In this document: in pieces, positions 47,191 to 56,141 of the stretch | How the letters are laid out: each line of letters starts with the position of its first letter | How positions within the stretch are numbered: the stretch's first letter is position 1 | Assembly: GCF_032598905.1 (NCBI RefSeq) | Contig: NZ_CP122458.1 | Coordinates: 8,767,001 to 8,831,000 of the forward strand | DNA: 64,000 nt | Reading direction: 5' to 3' | Source: Streptomyces sp. 11x1 | GTDB lineage: Bacteria > Actinomycetota > Actinomycetes > Streptomycetales > Streptomycetaceae | The notes under the pieces: model-generated | What the model was told of the DNA's origin: nothing | The model's database searches: none | The model's input: the letters and a program-made list of their open reading frames with translations, nothing else | Made by a program: the position numbers and the translations under genes

Positions 47191-48282
47191 ATGAGCGCCG
47201 TCACCTCCGGCCGTGACCGGGCCACCTCCCAGTCCTCCGGCGGTGCGGGGGACACCGAGTCGTCGGACGCCCGAGTGCCACTCGGCGCCCGTTTCGCCGG
47301 CCGGGGAAGGCGGGCCGGCCTCGTCGCGGCCGGCGCGGCGGTGGCCGTTACCCTCGCCCTGCCTCCGATGCTGACCGCCGGCCAGCTCTCGGTGTACATC
47401 CTGCTCGCCCTGTCCGCCGTGGTCACCGTGGGGCTGAGCCTGCTCATGGGCTACGCGGGCCAGGTCTCCATCGGCCAGGCGTCGTTCTACGCCATCGGCG
47501 CCTACGCGGCCGGCCTGCTGGGCGTCCACGGCACGCCACCGCTGCTGGCGCTGGCCGCGGCACCACTGATCGCCGCACTGTTCGCCGCCGCCATCGGCGG
47601 ACCGCTGCTGCGACTGCGGGGGCACCACCTGGCCTTCGCCACCATCGCCCTGCAGCTCATCCTCATCTCCCTGCTCGGCGAGGCGGACTGGGCCGGTGGT
47701 TCGGTCGGTCTGCAGGGCATCCCACGACTCTCCGCCGGAGGTACCGAACTCGGCGAGGACATCCACTACGCCTACCTGGCCTGGGCTGCTGTGGCCGCCA
47801 CCGTCCTGGTCGCCCGTAACGTCGTCACCTCACGGGCCGGCCGCGGACTGCGCGCGCTGGCCACCAGCGAGACGGCGGCGAGCGCCAGCGGAGTGCCGGT
47901 GGCCCGCTACAAACTCGCCGTGTTCACGCTGGCTGCCGCGTTCGCCGGACTGGCGGGAGGGATTTACGCCTTCTTCATCGGCTACATCAATCCGGGGTCG
48001 TTCCCGGTCCTGCTGTCCATCCAGTTCCTGGTGATGGCCGTCGTCGGCGGGCTTGGCACCATCTGGGGCGCGCTCCTGGGCGCCACCGCGACCACCCTGA
48101 TCGTGCAGTTCCTCAACGACCTGGGCTCCAGGCCGGGCATGCCCGCCAGCGCCCCCAGCATCCTCAACTACGCCGTGTACGCCGCGCTTCTCATCCTCGT
48201 CGTGCTGTTCCTGCCGCGCGGCATCGTCCCTGCACTGCGCGACGCGTGGCAGCGCCGCATCGCTGGGCGAGCGTCCTCGTGA
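47191..48282 (+). CDS. ABC transporter permease, LivM type
   Basis: 363 aa with ~9 helices. LivM phrases: LLMGYAGQVSIGQASFYAIG, PLLRLRGHHLAFATIALQLI, GIYAFFIGYINPGSFPV, MAVVGGLGTIWGALLGA. Last gene of the operon, followed by a long hairpin. Confidence 0.93.
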   Translation: MSAVTSGRDRATSQSSGGAGDTESSDARVPLGARFAGRGRRAGLVAAGAAVAVTLALPPMLTAGQLSVYILLALSAVVTVGLSLLMGYAGQVSIGQASFYAIGAYAAGLLGVHGTPPLLALAAAPLIAALFAAAIGGPLLRLRGHHLAFATIALQLILISLLGEADWAGGSVGLQGIPRLSAGGTELGEDIHYAYLAWAAVAATVLVARNVVTSRAGRGLRALATSETAASASGVPVARYKLAVFTLAAAFAGLAGGIYAFFIGYINPGSFPVLLSIQFLVMAVVGGLGTIWGALLGATATTLIVQFLNDLGSRPGMPASAPSILNYAVYAALLILVVLFLPRGIVPALRDAWQRRIAGRASS

Positions 48283-48342
48283 TACCTCACCGGTGAGTCT
48301 CGCGTACGGTCGCCCGTTCTCGCCCGGCGACCGCGGATTCGG

Positions 48343-48378
48343 TGCCTGTTCCCGCAGCCAGGGCTGCGGGAACAGGCA
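48343..48378 (+). terminator. Hairpin terminator after the ABC operon
   Basis: A perfect 16-bp stem (TGCCTGTTCCCGCAGC with its reverse complement) and a 4-nt loop, 60 bp after the livM-type stop. No U-tract follows. Confidence 0.7.
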
Positions 48379-48503
48379 TGTGTGTTCAGGCGTGGCCGGC
48401 GTCCCGGATCTGTGGGAGCCCGAGGGTGAGATCCCCTCGGGCCACCCGACTGGATGACCGTTGGTTATCTGCCTGCACCCGAGTCGATGAGCCTTTTCCA
48501 ACC

Positions 48504-48904
48504 TCACGCTGATGCGTGGTGAAGGACGAGGACGGCCTTCACCACGTCGGTGATTCGGTTGGTGCTGCAGCGGATCTTCCGCAGGAGGCGCCAGCCCTTG
48601 ATGGTGGCCATGGCCCGCTCGCCGAGGCAGCGGATCTTGGCGTGGGTGGTGTTGTGGCGACGCTGCCATCGTTTGAGGCGGCGGCCCCGAAACGGTACGC
48701 GGACGGGTCCGCCGGCGCCTTGGTATGCCTTGTCCGCCCAGCATTTGAGTCCCGCATCGGCGAGGGCTTCGATGATGCCGTGCTGCCGCGCGGCGGTCAG
48801 GTCGTGAGTCGAGCCGGGCAGAGCCGGCGAGGCCCAGAGCAGCCGTCCGAACGGATCGGTGAGGACCTGGACGTTCATGCCGTGGCGTTTGTGTTTCCCG
48901 GAGT
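48504..48904 (-). pseudogene. IS5-family transposase, C-terminal part
   Basis: Begins at the intron junction with SGKHKRHGMNVQVLTDPFG and continues GSTHDLTAARQHGIIEALAD, the DDE_4-type catalytic domain with its second Asp, then the region HNTTHAKIRCLGERAMATIK carrying the final Glu, to the stop. It continues the N-terminal part at 51077-51431 exactly when the intron is removed. Confidence 0.85.
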
Positions 48905-49498
48905 GTGCGCCGTGAGGCGCTCGTTGTTCGAGTGGAGGTGAAAGACCGCCACCATCGCCCTGTCGCAGCAGGGCGGTTGAAGCTGGGGGCAGCCTGAACC
49001 GGGAGGTGCCGGGGAGGGCGGGAAGCAGCCCCGACAAAGCCGGGACGTGCCAGTACTGCCAGATGGTGCGGGTCCGGCAAGCGAGACGGAGAGGAGTACG
49101 CGAGGAACCGGCGTCTACGCCTCCTTAAGGCACGCCAGCTCGAACCTGGTGGATGACGGCTGGATGCGGTGCGTCCCTGCTGGATATTCGGCTGGCGGGG
49201 AACTTCCTGGGTGGTCTATTTCGGTCGCGCGGGGAGGCCACGGTGAAGTGCTGCGGGGTAGCCGTGGCGAGGCCGCGGGGGTATAGCCGGGCTCCTACTC
49301 CGACGATCGAACAGCGAGCGAACACGGGAACCGTCCCGGTTCCGCCCTCCTGCCGCGCGTCCAGTTCGGGCGGAGGGCTGGGTCCATCGTCGGCCGATCG
49401 GGCCGGGACGGGGCGGAGCCGCCGTAGTACTCCGAGCCGGGGAGAGCCCGGCACATGGGGAAGGGCGGCAGCGGTTTCGAGAAGGGAAGGAGGCTGCA

Positions 49499-50962
49499 AT
49501 GCCGAAAGACGCACCACTGAACAGTGGTGCTCCCGAGGCCCCGTTGGGGTCTCACCAGCGAGTATCGGGGATGCAGACCAAGCTTCACCGTTGGGCGGCG
49601 GCTGACCATGGCCGCAGGTTCGACGATCTGTTCAACCTCGTATGCGACCCGGCGACGCTGCTCGTGGCGTTCGAACGGGTCGCGGGCAACCAGGGAGCCC
49701 GCACCCCGGGCGTCGACGGCCTCACAGTCGTCAACGTCGAGCGGGAACTCGGCCTCCCGGGCTACCTTGAGGACCTGCAACGCGTACTGAAGACGGGTGA
49801 ATTCCGCCCGCTGCCGGTGCGCGAACGCAAGATCCCCAAGCCCGGCGGAAGCGGGAAGGTGCGCAAGCTCGGCATCCCGACCGTCTCCGACCGGGTGGTC
49901 CAGGCAGCCCTCAAGCTGGTGTTCGAGCCGATCTTCGAGGCCGACTTCCTGCCGGTCTCCTACGGTTTCCGGCCCATGCGGCGCGCACACGACGCGATCG
50001 CCGAGATCCACCGCTACGGCACCAGCGGCTATCGCTGGGTGCTGGATGCGGATATCGAGGCGTGCTTCGACTCCATCGACCACACGGCCCTGATGGACCG
50101 GGTGCGCGCGAGAGTCAAGGACAAGCGCGTGCTGCGGCTGGTCAAGGCGTTTCTCAAGGCCGGCGTCCTCACGGAGGGCGGCGGCCGCGAGGAGACCTTC
50201 ACCGGCACCCCGCAGGGCGGCATCCTCTCCCCGCTGCTGGCGAACATTGCCCTGTCCGCGCTCGACGAGCACGTGATGGAGCCGTGGGAGCCGGGCGGGA
50301 GGATGTCCACCAGAGGCAGGCGGGCGCACCATCGTCTTCACGGCCGCGCGAACTGGCGCATCGTCCGCTACGCGGACGACTTCGTCGTCCTGGTCGACGG
50401 CAGCCGTGACGACGTCGCCTGCCTGCGCGAGGACATCGCCGACGTACTGCACCCTCTCGGGCTGAGGCTGTCACCGGCCAAGACTCGGATCGTGCACATG
50501 TCGGACGGGTTCGACTTCCTTGGGTTCCACATCCAGTGGCGCCGCAAGCGAGGATCGAACAAGTGGTACGTCTACACCTTCATCGCCAAGAGGCCCATCC
50601 GGCAGCTGAAGGACAAGATCCGTGCCCTGACGAACAGAACGTCGCAGCAGGACCCGGGGACCGTGCTGAAGAGGATCAACTCGATTCTGCGCGGCTGGGT
50701 CAACTACTTCAAGCACGCGGTATGCAAGACCACGCTGAAAGCCCTGGACCAGTTCGTATGGCGACGGGTGACCAGCTGGTGGATGGTGCTGCATCGCTGG
50801 AGGTGGAAGGACGTCCGTCGGCGCTTCACCGACCACAACGGCCGGTGGCACAAGCTCTCGGCGGACGGGATCGAACTGTTCCCCATGGTCTCGATTGCGG
50901 TCACCCGCTACCGATACCGGGGCAACACGATCCCCAGCCCCTGGACACTCAACCACGCTTGA
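49499..50962 (+). CDS. Group II intron-encoded reverse transcriptase/maturase
   Basis: 487 aa; ATG preceded by AAGGAGG. RT motifs: NQGARTPGVDGLTVVNVERE, KPGGSGKVRKLGIPTVSDRV, YGFRPMRRAHDAI, DADIEACFDSIDH, GTPQGGILSPLLANI, and the catalytic YADDFVVLV (YADD at 291-294). A maturase X domain follows (LKRINSILRGWVNYFKHAV). The protein ends soon after with no HNH endonuclease, so mobility would use an En-minus pathway. Needed for intron splicing and retrohoming. Confidence 0.95.
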   Translation: MPKDAPLNSGAPEAPLGSHQRVSGMQTKLHRWAAADHGRRFDDLFNLVCDPATLLVAFERVAGNQGARTPGVDGLTVVNVERELGLPGYLEDLQRVLKTGEFRPLPVRERKIPKPGGSGKVRKLGIPTVSDRVVQAALKLVFEPIFEADFLPVSYGFRPMRRAHDAIAEIHRYGTSGYRWVLDADIEACFDSIDHTALMDRVRARVKDKRVLRLVKAFLKAGVLTEGGGREETFTGTPQGGILSPLLANIALSALDEHVMEPWEPGGRMSTRGRRAHHRLHGRANWRIVRYADDFVVLVDGSRDDVACLREDIADVLHPLGLRLSPAKTRIVHMSDGFDFLGFHIQWRRKRGSNKWYVYTFIAKRPIRQLKDKIRALTNRTSQQDPGTVLKRINSILRGWVNYFKHAVCKTTLKALDQFVWRRVTSWWMVLHRWRWKDVRRRFTDHNGRWHKLSADGIELFPMVSIAVTRYRYRGNTIPSPWTLNHA

Positions 50963-50979
50963 ACGGCAGAGACCGTGGA

Positions 50980-51013
50980 GAGCCCGGTGCGGTGAGAGCC
51001 GCACGCCGGGTTC
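50980..51013 (+). ncRNA. Group II intron domain V
   Basis: A 34-nt hairpin with the catalytic AGC at its 5' side, tetraloop GAGA, and terminal GGGTTC, matching the domain V consensus. Domain VI follows (GCACGGAG pairing with CTCCGTGC) up to the 3' splice site. Confidence 0.88.
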
Positions 51014-51076
51014 GGCGAGCGGCACGGAGAAACGGACCGGTGGCAACACCAGCACCGCGCTCCGTGCCGACTCAAC

Positions 51077-51431
51077 AGTACGGGGTGTCGGCGGCGATGC
51101 GGTCGATCGGCAGCAGGGTGCCGTCGAGGATCACGAACGCCTTCGTCCGGATCGTCTTCATCGCCTCGGCCAGGGACGGGGCGATGGCGGCCAGGGCCTC
51201 GACGGCTTCACGTATGTAGCGGTAGACGGTCGCGATCCCGATGCCGAACCCGGCAGCGAGCTGGGCGTAGGTGTCACGGCACCGTAGATGGGCCAGGGCG
51301 AGCAGTGCCTGACGTGCGGCGGGAAGGCGCCGCCACCGTGTTCCGATCTCCTGCCGCCGGGCTGTCAGTTGTCCGGTCAGGAACCGCAGGGTGCGGCTGG
51401 ACAGATCAATCGAGGACGGGTGGACAAGCAC
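51077..51431 (-). pseudogene. IS5-family transposase, N-terminal part
   Basis: ATG at 51431. Contains an HTH (YAQLAAGFGIGIATVYRYIR) and the first catalytic Asp in FVILDGTLLPIDRIAADTPY, then the intron. A long imperfect hairpin (51433-51490) precedes the start codon. Joining 51077 to 48904 restores DTPYYSGKHKRHG. Confidence 0.85.
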
Positions 51432-51535
51432 GCGAAGCTCCTGGCGGACACGGGTGATCTTGGTCGAGAACCCGTCTGCCAGGAGCTTCGTCGTTGCGCA
51501 GGACAGTCCAACTCGCGGTCAGGCACCGCAGCTTG

Positions 51536-52606
51536 AAAAGGGCTCCATGTCCTCGCCCCAGCCGTCCCGCATCGGAAGCGGCAGCATCACATCCCGCAGC
51601 AGCATCGCGATGTCGACCGAGGTGTCGGACTGGAGCGTAAGCCGGAAGGCCGGCAACCCGTGCGTGTAGAGATCGAGTGCGAGGGTCAGCGTCGCGGTGA
51701 TCGCGTCGCCGAACACGGTCTCGCGTAGCTTCACCGGCATCGGGGTCGAGTCCAGCACCAGAACCTGGCCCGGCCGGTGGACCACCATCCGGCCGGAGAC
51801 CCCGGCCTCCGCGGCCGCCTCCGCCGTCCGCCCGTAACGCGGCCGGGCTCCGCCGGGCCCGAACCACTCCTTCCAGACGGCCGCGAGCGTCCAGCGGGAA
51901 GGAATCCTCTCAGTGGGAAACATCGGGAATCGCTCACGCATGTACTGGTGCATCAACCGGTGTTTGGCACCCTGGCTCAGGCGGGCGCGTGGGCCGCACT
52001 CGGCCCTTACTGCGAAGATCGCCTCCCGGACCTCCTTCGTGATGGTGCGGTGCCCGCTGCGTCGCCGCGTCCAGCGCCCGTCCGCGCAGGCCAGCAGAAG
52101 ACTGTCGCCCGCCACTCCCGACAGACGTACAGCGTCCGGTAGCTGAGGTGCTGCAGACCGCACCGGACCGCCTCCGGACGGGGCATCGCCGCCATCTCCG
52201 CGGCCTTCGCGTACCGACGCTGAGTCAACGTCGTGCGGTCCGGGTCGTAGGCGGGCCGGGGCTCACCCGGCAGGGCGCGAGCCGGGTGGCCCTCCCGGTA
52301 CCCCGTCTCGGCCTCCAGCACGTGCGCCGCCCGCAGCCGGGCCCGCTCTAATTGGTCCTTGGTCAAGTCGGCCAGTGTCCTCGGCTGCCGGGCGACCGGC
52401 GGCGGGCGCCCTGACACGACTGCCGGAAGAAGCCGCAGGTCAGCATGGTTGATGAGCCAACGGAACGAGCGGGTCTCCGCGCGGCCGTCGTCATTCACGA
52501 GGACGAGCCGGCCGAGTTGGCCGTGGACGTCGTCAACCGTCCACTCGACGCCATTGAGCGCGACCCGCCTACCCGGCGCGATCTGCAGGAACCCCCTCGC
52601 TGCCAT
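51536..52606 (-). pseudogene. TnsB-like transposase, frameshifted and 3'-truncated
   Basis: Starts MAARGFLQIAPGRRVALNG, overlapping the tnsA-like stop. A ~70-residue N-terminal domain, absent from the intact copy at 59881, is followed by sequence parallel to that copy (RLRAAHVLEAETGYREG, then YDPDRTTLTQRRYAKAAEMA). The frame shifts near 52110; homology goes on (ACADGRWTRRRSGHRTITKE, LAAVWKEWFGPGGARPRYG, VLVLDSTPMPVKLRETVFGD with the first catalytic Asp) until PLPMRDGWGEDME at ~51536, where the IS5 element cuts it. The second Asp and Glu are lost. Confidence 0.85.
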
Positions 52607-53423
52607 CACACCGCCCAGATCAGTGAGCTGTGGCGCAAGGGACTGCCCAGGTCAACGCCGAGCTCGCGGTGCCAGAGCAGCCGGACGATGTTCGCCCGGC
52701 CAACGGAAGGCACGCTGGTCGCCTCCGCCAGGTCGGAGAACGTCATCGCCTGCCCCTGCTGCCCGCTGATAGCGGTGAGCAGCTGCTCGCGCATGCCGAG
52801 AAGGTCCCTCGCCGGCCGCCGGCGCGAGGACAGGTGGTCAAGAACGCTCCGGACATGCGGTCGCCAGCCCGCGACCACCGAGTACCGCCAGCCGCAGGCA
52901 GCCGCCACTTCCCTGGCCGCCGCGAACTTCAGCGCGTCCTCTTCCTTGATCAGCTCCATAGGGCGGACGTCCAGCAACCACATCCCACCGCCGATCACGG
53001 CCAGGAAGTCCGGGATGTGCCAGGCGCGCCCGTCCGCATGCTCGAAGTCCAGCCGGAACGGCTGCGACAGCACTTCCGATGCCCTCAAAAAGTCCAGCGC
53101 GACCAGCAGGCTCAGTTCCTTCAGCGACTCGAAGCCATGCTTCCCGCCCGCTGACGCCATCGCCTCCAGGCCGGGGCGGGCTGCTTCGCCCGCCACGTGA
53201 ACCCCCGCATCGGCCGGGACGACATCACCGGTACGTGAGCCATGTCCCGGACCGGCCAGCAGACCTCGTCGGCGCCCACCTGCCACGTCGAACTCCACCG
53301 ACGCGGCCAGTCGTCCCCGAGCCGCAGCCGATCCCGCATTCCGGCGTCCCCGTCGTACGCCGTGACAAGGTGGTCCAGCTGACTTGAATCCGAAGGGATC
53401 TTCGCTCTCGCTGCCTCGCCCAC
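52606..53423 (-). pseudogene. TnsA-like endonuclease, frameshifted
   Basis: Parallel to the intact gene at 59039. The first part reads in one frame (LDHLVTAYDGDAGMRDRL, then WPVRDMAHVPVMSSRPMRGF) and switches near 53190 to another (KHGFESLKELSLLVALDFLR, HIPDFLAVIGGGMWLLDVRP, MELIKEEDALKFAAAREV) ending LIWAV at the tnsB-like start. The nuclease residues Glu, Asp and DVR remain readable, so decay is recent. Confidence 0.82.
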
Positions 53424-53506
53424 TCATCCAGAGAAGCACCACTCGACCGGCGACGGGGGCGTTTCGCCGGTACTGCCCGCAACACAGCGTGACGGGACCA
53501 AGATTT

Positions 53507-53550
53507 GCCAACCAGCGTTCTCCATGTGCCAACTAAAACTCTCCGTCGCA
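53507..53550 (-). repeat. Transposon end facing left (tnsA side of the decayed module)
   Basis: Read on the minus strand from 53550: TGCGACGGAGAGTTTTAGTT then GGC, and a second TTGGC 21 bp further on. Fits the end consensus TGNGACNGAGCGCTTCAG followed by GGC repeats seen at three other places (53559, 58880, 58889). Confidence 0.6.
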
Positions 53551-53558
53551 CCGCCGAC

Positions 53559-53624
53559 TGTGACTGAGCGCTTCAGGTGGCGGGTGAGCGGCTGAGTTGG
53601 CGGGGCTGAGTCATTCAATTGGCG
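53559..53624 (+). repeat. Left end of the cargo segment with subterminal repeats
   Basis: TGTGAC tip followed by three TGGCG sites at 53578, 53598 and 53620 (spacings 20 and 22 bp). The same spacings occur at 58908, 58928 and 58950 in the end beside the intact tnsA. Confidence 0.65.
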
Positions 53625-54540
53625 AGAGTGCCCCGGCGTCGACCCTGTTGATCAGGTCGTCGGCGTACTCGCCGAGGAGACGCCGGAGGGCCGCGTAGTG
53701 CGGACCCGGGTCCGGTCGGCCGACGAGCTGGTGCCAGGTGGTGGGGCGGCGTGCGGCCCATGCCCGCTGGATGTGCTGGGGTTGAGTCTGTTCGAGGGGC
53801 CGGGGAGCAAAGAGGTGCTCGCCACCAGTGACACGGGTCCAGATGAAGATGGAGGCGACCTGGCGCTTGCGGTCGTCGAGGACGGGCTGCTTTCCGATGA
53901 TCCTGGGGAGCTGGGCGGTCACTTCCAGCCAGTCGCTTGGAGGGAGGACCCAATTCCGCAGGACGTCCCGCCGCCGTTGGTAGTCGGGCGGCTGGTCGAT
54001 GTTCTCGCCCAGGTGCAGGCCGAGTTCGTCCACGGCAATGCGGAAGTCTGTTGGGGCGTCCTTGGCGCCGATCCAGAAGCGGTCGTCGTCTATGCCTCGG
54101 GGAACTTTGTCCACTGGGATGCCCAGGAGGAGGGCCGCTTCGCGGGTGTCGCAGCGGGCGGCCCGGCGAACGAGTTGGATGGCCGCGCAACGGCGGACGA
54201 GGCGCTCATCGAGGGGGATGCAGGCTGGCCGGATGAAACGTTCGTGCCAGTCCTGTTTCAGGAAGGCCGGGACGTGGTGGGGCGCGAACCCTGGGCCGCG
54301 GGGGACGAACCGGTCGGCAGTGGCCGGGGTGGCATTGACCAGCGGTTTCAAGATCTCGCGCAGTTGCTGTGAGCAGGTGTTCTTGTGGCGGTCGTAGAAG
54401 CGGAACCAGGACATGCGGCTGTCGTGGGTGTCGAAGGAGACCTCGAACAGACTCATGATCCGCTGCCGGGAGTTCGTGGCGAACAACAGAGAGTCGGCCA
54501 CGCCGATCAGTGCGCCGCAGACCACGGCATCCGCTGGTGC
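53611..54540 (-). pseudogene. TniQ-like protein, C-terminal part only
   Basis: Frame from about 54540 to the stop at 53611, which falls inside the terminal repeats. It reads SLFEVSFDTHDSRMSWFRFY, then IQLVRRAARCDTREAALLLG (the late helical phrase of actinobacterial TniQ proteins), then the tail LINRVDAGALSPIE. The N-terminal zinc-binding half is absent. An internal ATG at 54456 could open a 281-aa product. Assignment to TniQ rests on that phrase and on context and is moderate. Confidence 0.5.
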
Positions 54541-54550
54541 CGTGGCCACC

Positions 54551-54596
54551 GGTGTCCCGTGGTGCTGCCGCGCACGCGGCAGCACCACGGGACACC
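54551..54596. repeat. Perfect 22-bp inverted repeat (2-nt gap)
   Basis: GGTGTCCCGTGGTGCTGCCG continuing CG at 54551-54572, and its exact reverse complement at 54575-54596. Located between the TniQ tail and the DUF389 gene. No U-tract. Could be a terminator for the upstream DUF389 gene, or a hairpin or recombination site. Confidence 0.7.
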
Positions 54597-54818
54597 GAGG
54601 CCGGGTTACCGAAACAGGACCGTACGGCCCTGGCGGCCACACGCGGTTGCGACCGGCGACGTTCCGGACGGCGCGGCCGAGGCCGGCAAAGTCCCGATCA
54701 CCATTCCCAGGAGCTGCCGGCTGGTGACGGCGGCCCCGCGGTGCGAGCCGGAGCGCCGGACGAGGCACGACTGGCGTACCCAGGCAGACGATGTGGGACG
54801 GCCCGGCCCGGGTGGTGC

Positions 54819-55820
54819 TCAGCCGCCGACCACTCCGGCGTCGATGCGCCGGCCACGCGACGTGTCCACCACGACGGGGATACCGTCCGGGATCCGCCCT
54901 TCGAGCCGGTCGAGCAGGGACTGCACCGGCGGGATGTCTTCGGGGCTGCGGACGTGGACGTACATCGTCCGGGAGGTCGCGTCGACGCTCGTGACGGACG
55001 CGCCCGGCACGTCGGCGAGCCACTGCTGTGCCGCGTCCTTGGTCCGTCCGGTCCACGTGTTGAGCAGGAGTGTGATCACGGTGTTGGCCGTCAGCGGAAC
55101 GAACACGACGGTGAACAGCAGGACCATGGCGGCATAAGTCCTGCGGGCGGGACGTCCGGCTGCCTTGTCGGCCTCCACGCCGTAGCCGAGCGAGGCGAAG
55201 AGCACCATGCCCCCGAAGACCAGGGCGAAGAGGTTCGACACGAACAGCACCAGCGCGCCCAGCGCCAGCCATCCCGACAGCTTTCCCAGGCACACCCCTG
55301 CCACCACCAGAGGCGGGACGAGGGAGATGGCGATCGCGACTCCGGGCAGCACGGCGGCGACGTCCCGGCGGGCCAGCGCCACCGCGCCGGCGAAACCGGT
55401 TGCCAGGGCCGCGACCAAATCCATCAGGCCCGGCGACGTCCGCGACGAGATCTGACTGTTGGACAGCAGGTCGTAGTCGCTGGGCAGAGCCACCGACATG
55501 ACCATCCCGACCGCGATCACCAGCAGGCACGCAAGGAGGACGACCCTGGCCGATCCGGTACGGCGGCGCTGCACCGACCCCAGGGCGATGCCCATGATGG
55601 GCGTGGACAGCGGCGCGATGATCATCGCGCCGATCACGGTCGCCGTCGAGTCCGTGAGCACTCCGCCGGACGCGATGACCGACGACAGCGTCAGCATCGT
55701 CCAGAACGCCGAACGCTTGGACGTGGTGTCCCCGGACGACAGGTCCAGATCCTCGGCCAGTTCATCCAGCGAGCGGCGCTGAGAGGCCGGCAGGACACGG
55801 GCACGGGCTTTGCCGATCAT
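54819..55820 (-). CDS. DUF389 family membrane protein
   Basis: 333 aa. DUF389/TIGR00341 core with about six transmembrane helices: SGGVLTDSTATVIGAMIIAP, LSTPIMGIALGSVQR, VALARRDVAAVLPGVAIAIS, LVPPLVVAGVCLG and FALVFGGMVLFASLGYG. A C-terminal soluble domain of ~95 residues (VTSVDATSRTMYVHVRSPED) follows. Transport or sensor function is unproven. Cargo gene of the transposon-like segment. Confidence 0.88.
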   Translation of the reverse strand: MIGKARARVLPASQRRSLDELAEDLDLSSGDTTSKRSAFWTMLTLSSVIASGGVLTDSTATVIGAMIIAPLSTPIMGIALGSVQRRRTGSARVVLLACLLVIAVGMVMSVALPSDYDLLSNSQISSRTSPGLMDLVAALATGFAGAVALARRDVAAVLPGVAIAISLVPPLVVAGVCLGKLSGWLALGALVLFVSNLFALVFGGMVLFASLGYGVEADKAAGRPARRTYAAMVLLFTVVFVPLTANTVITLLLNTWTGRTKDAAQQWLADVPGASVTSVDATSRTMYVHVRSPEDIPPVQSLLDRLEGRIPDGIPVVVDTSRGRRIDAGVVGG

Positions 55821-56141
55821 GCACCCAAACAATCACGATCAGCCCAGTTTCGGCATACAGGACACAGGCATGCGCCTGCGCGAGTCCGTCTCCGGCCAGT
55901 GGACCAACAGGGGATGTTCTCCTTGGCCCGCTGAACTCGGCGTCGCTGACATTGACGTCGTCGAACACCTCGAGACCCACGGACCCGGCCGGCGTCGGCA
56001 GGTGACGTCCTGCTGCGGATCGGATCCTTCTGCCATACCGGCCAGTACCTATGAACGCTCGGAGGGCCCTTCGGGGCCGTGAGTACGCGCTGTGGTCTCG
56101 CTGCGGTAGTTCTCTTCCGGACTCGCGTCGATACGTCCGGG
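55821..56141. other. Intergenic stretch without a supportable gene
   Basis: 321 bp between divergent DUF389 and nuclease-like genes. Short frames exist on both strands but none has a ribosome-binding site and family-like sequence together. Confidence 0.4.

Larger units (their letters stand above)
48905..51076 (+). mobile_element. Complete group II intron with encoded reverse transcriptase
   Basis: Boundaries come from restoring the interrupted transposase codon by codon: exon ...CCCGGAGT | AGTACGGGG... The intron starts GTGCG (consensus GUGYG) and ends CAAC (consensus AY). Domain V is at 50980-51013. The 5' exon tip CGGAGT plus the first 3' exon base A can pair with TACTCCG at 49296-49302, a fitting EBS1/delta site. 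It lies antisense to the transposase, so splicing cannot restore that gene's mRNA. Confidence 0.88.
48489..51545 (-). mobile_element. IS5-family insertion sequence (~885 bp) split by a group II intron
   Basis: Removing the intron (2172 bp) leaves 885 bp, the size of the IS112-like IS5 group. Candidate terminal inverted repeats: GAGCCTTTTCCAA at 48489 and GAGCCCTTTTCAA reading inward from 51545. The left neighbour is the ABC operon side; the right neighbour is the cut tnsB pseudogene, whose homology stops at ~51536. Confidence 0.65.

Noticed and set aside
49428..49434. Second TACTCCG as the intron's EBS1
   Set aside because: It pairs equally well with the 5' exon but lies just before the RT gene, outside the expected domain I; the copy at 49296-49302 is better placed.
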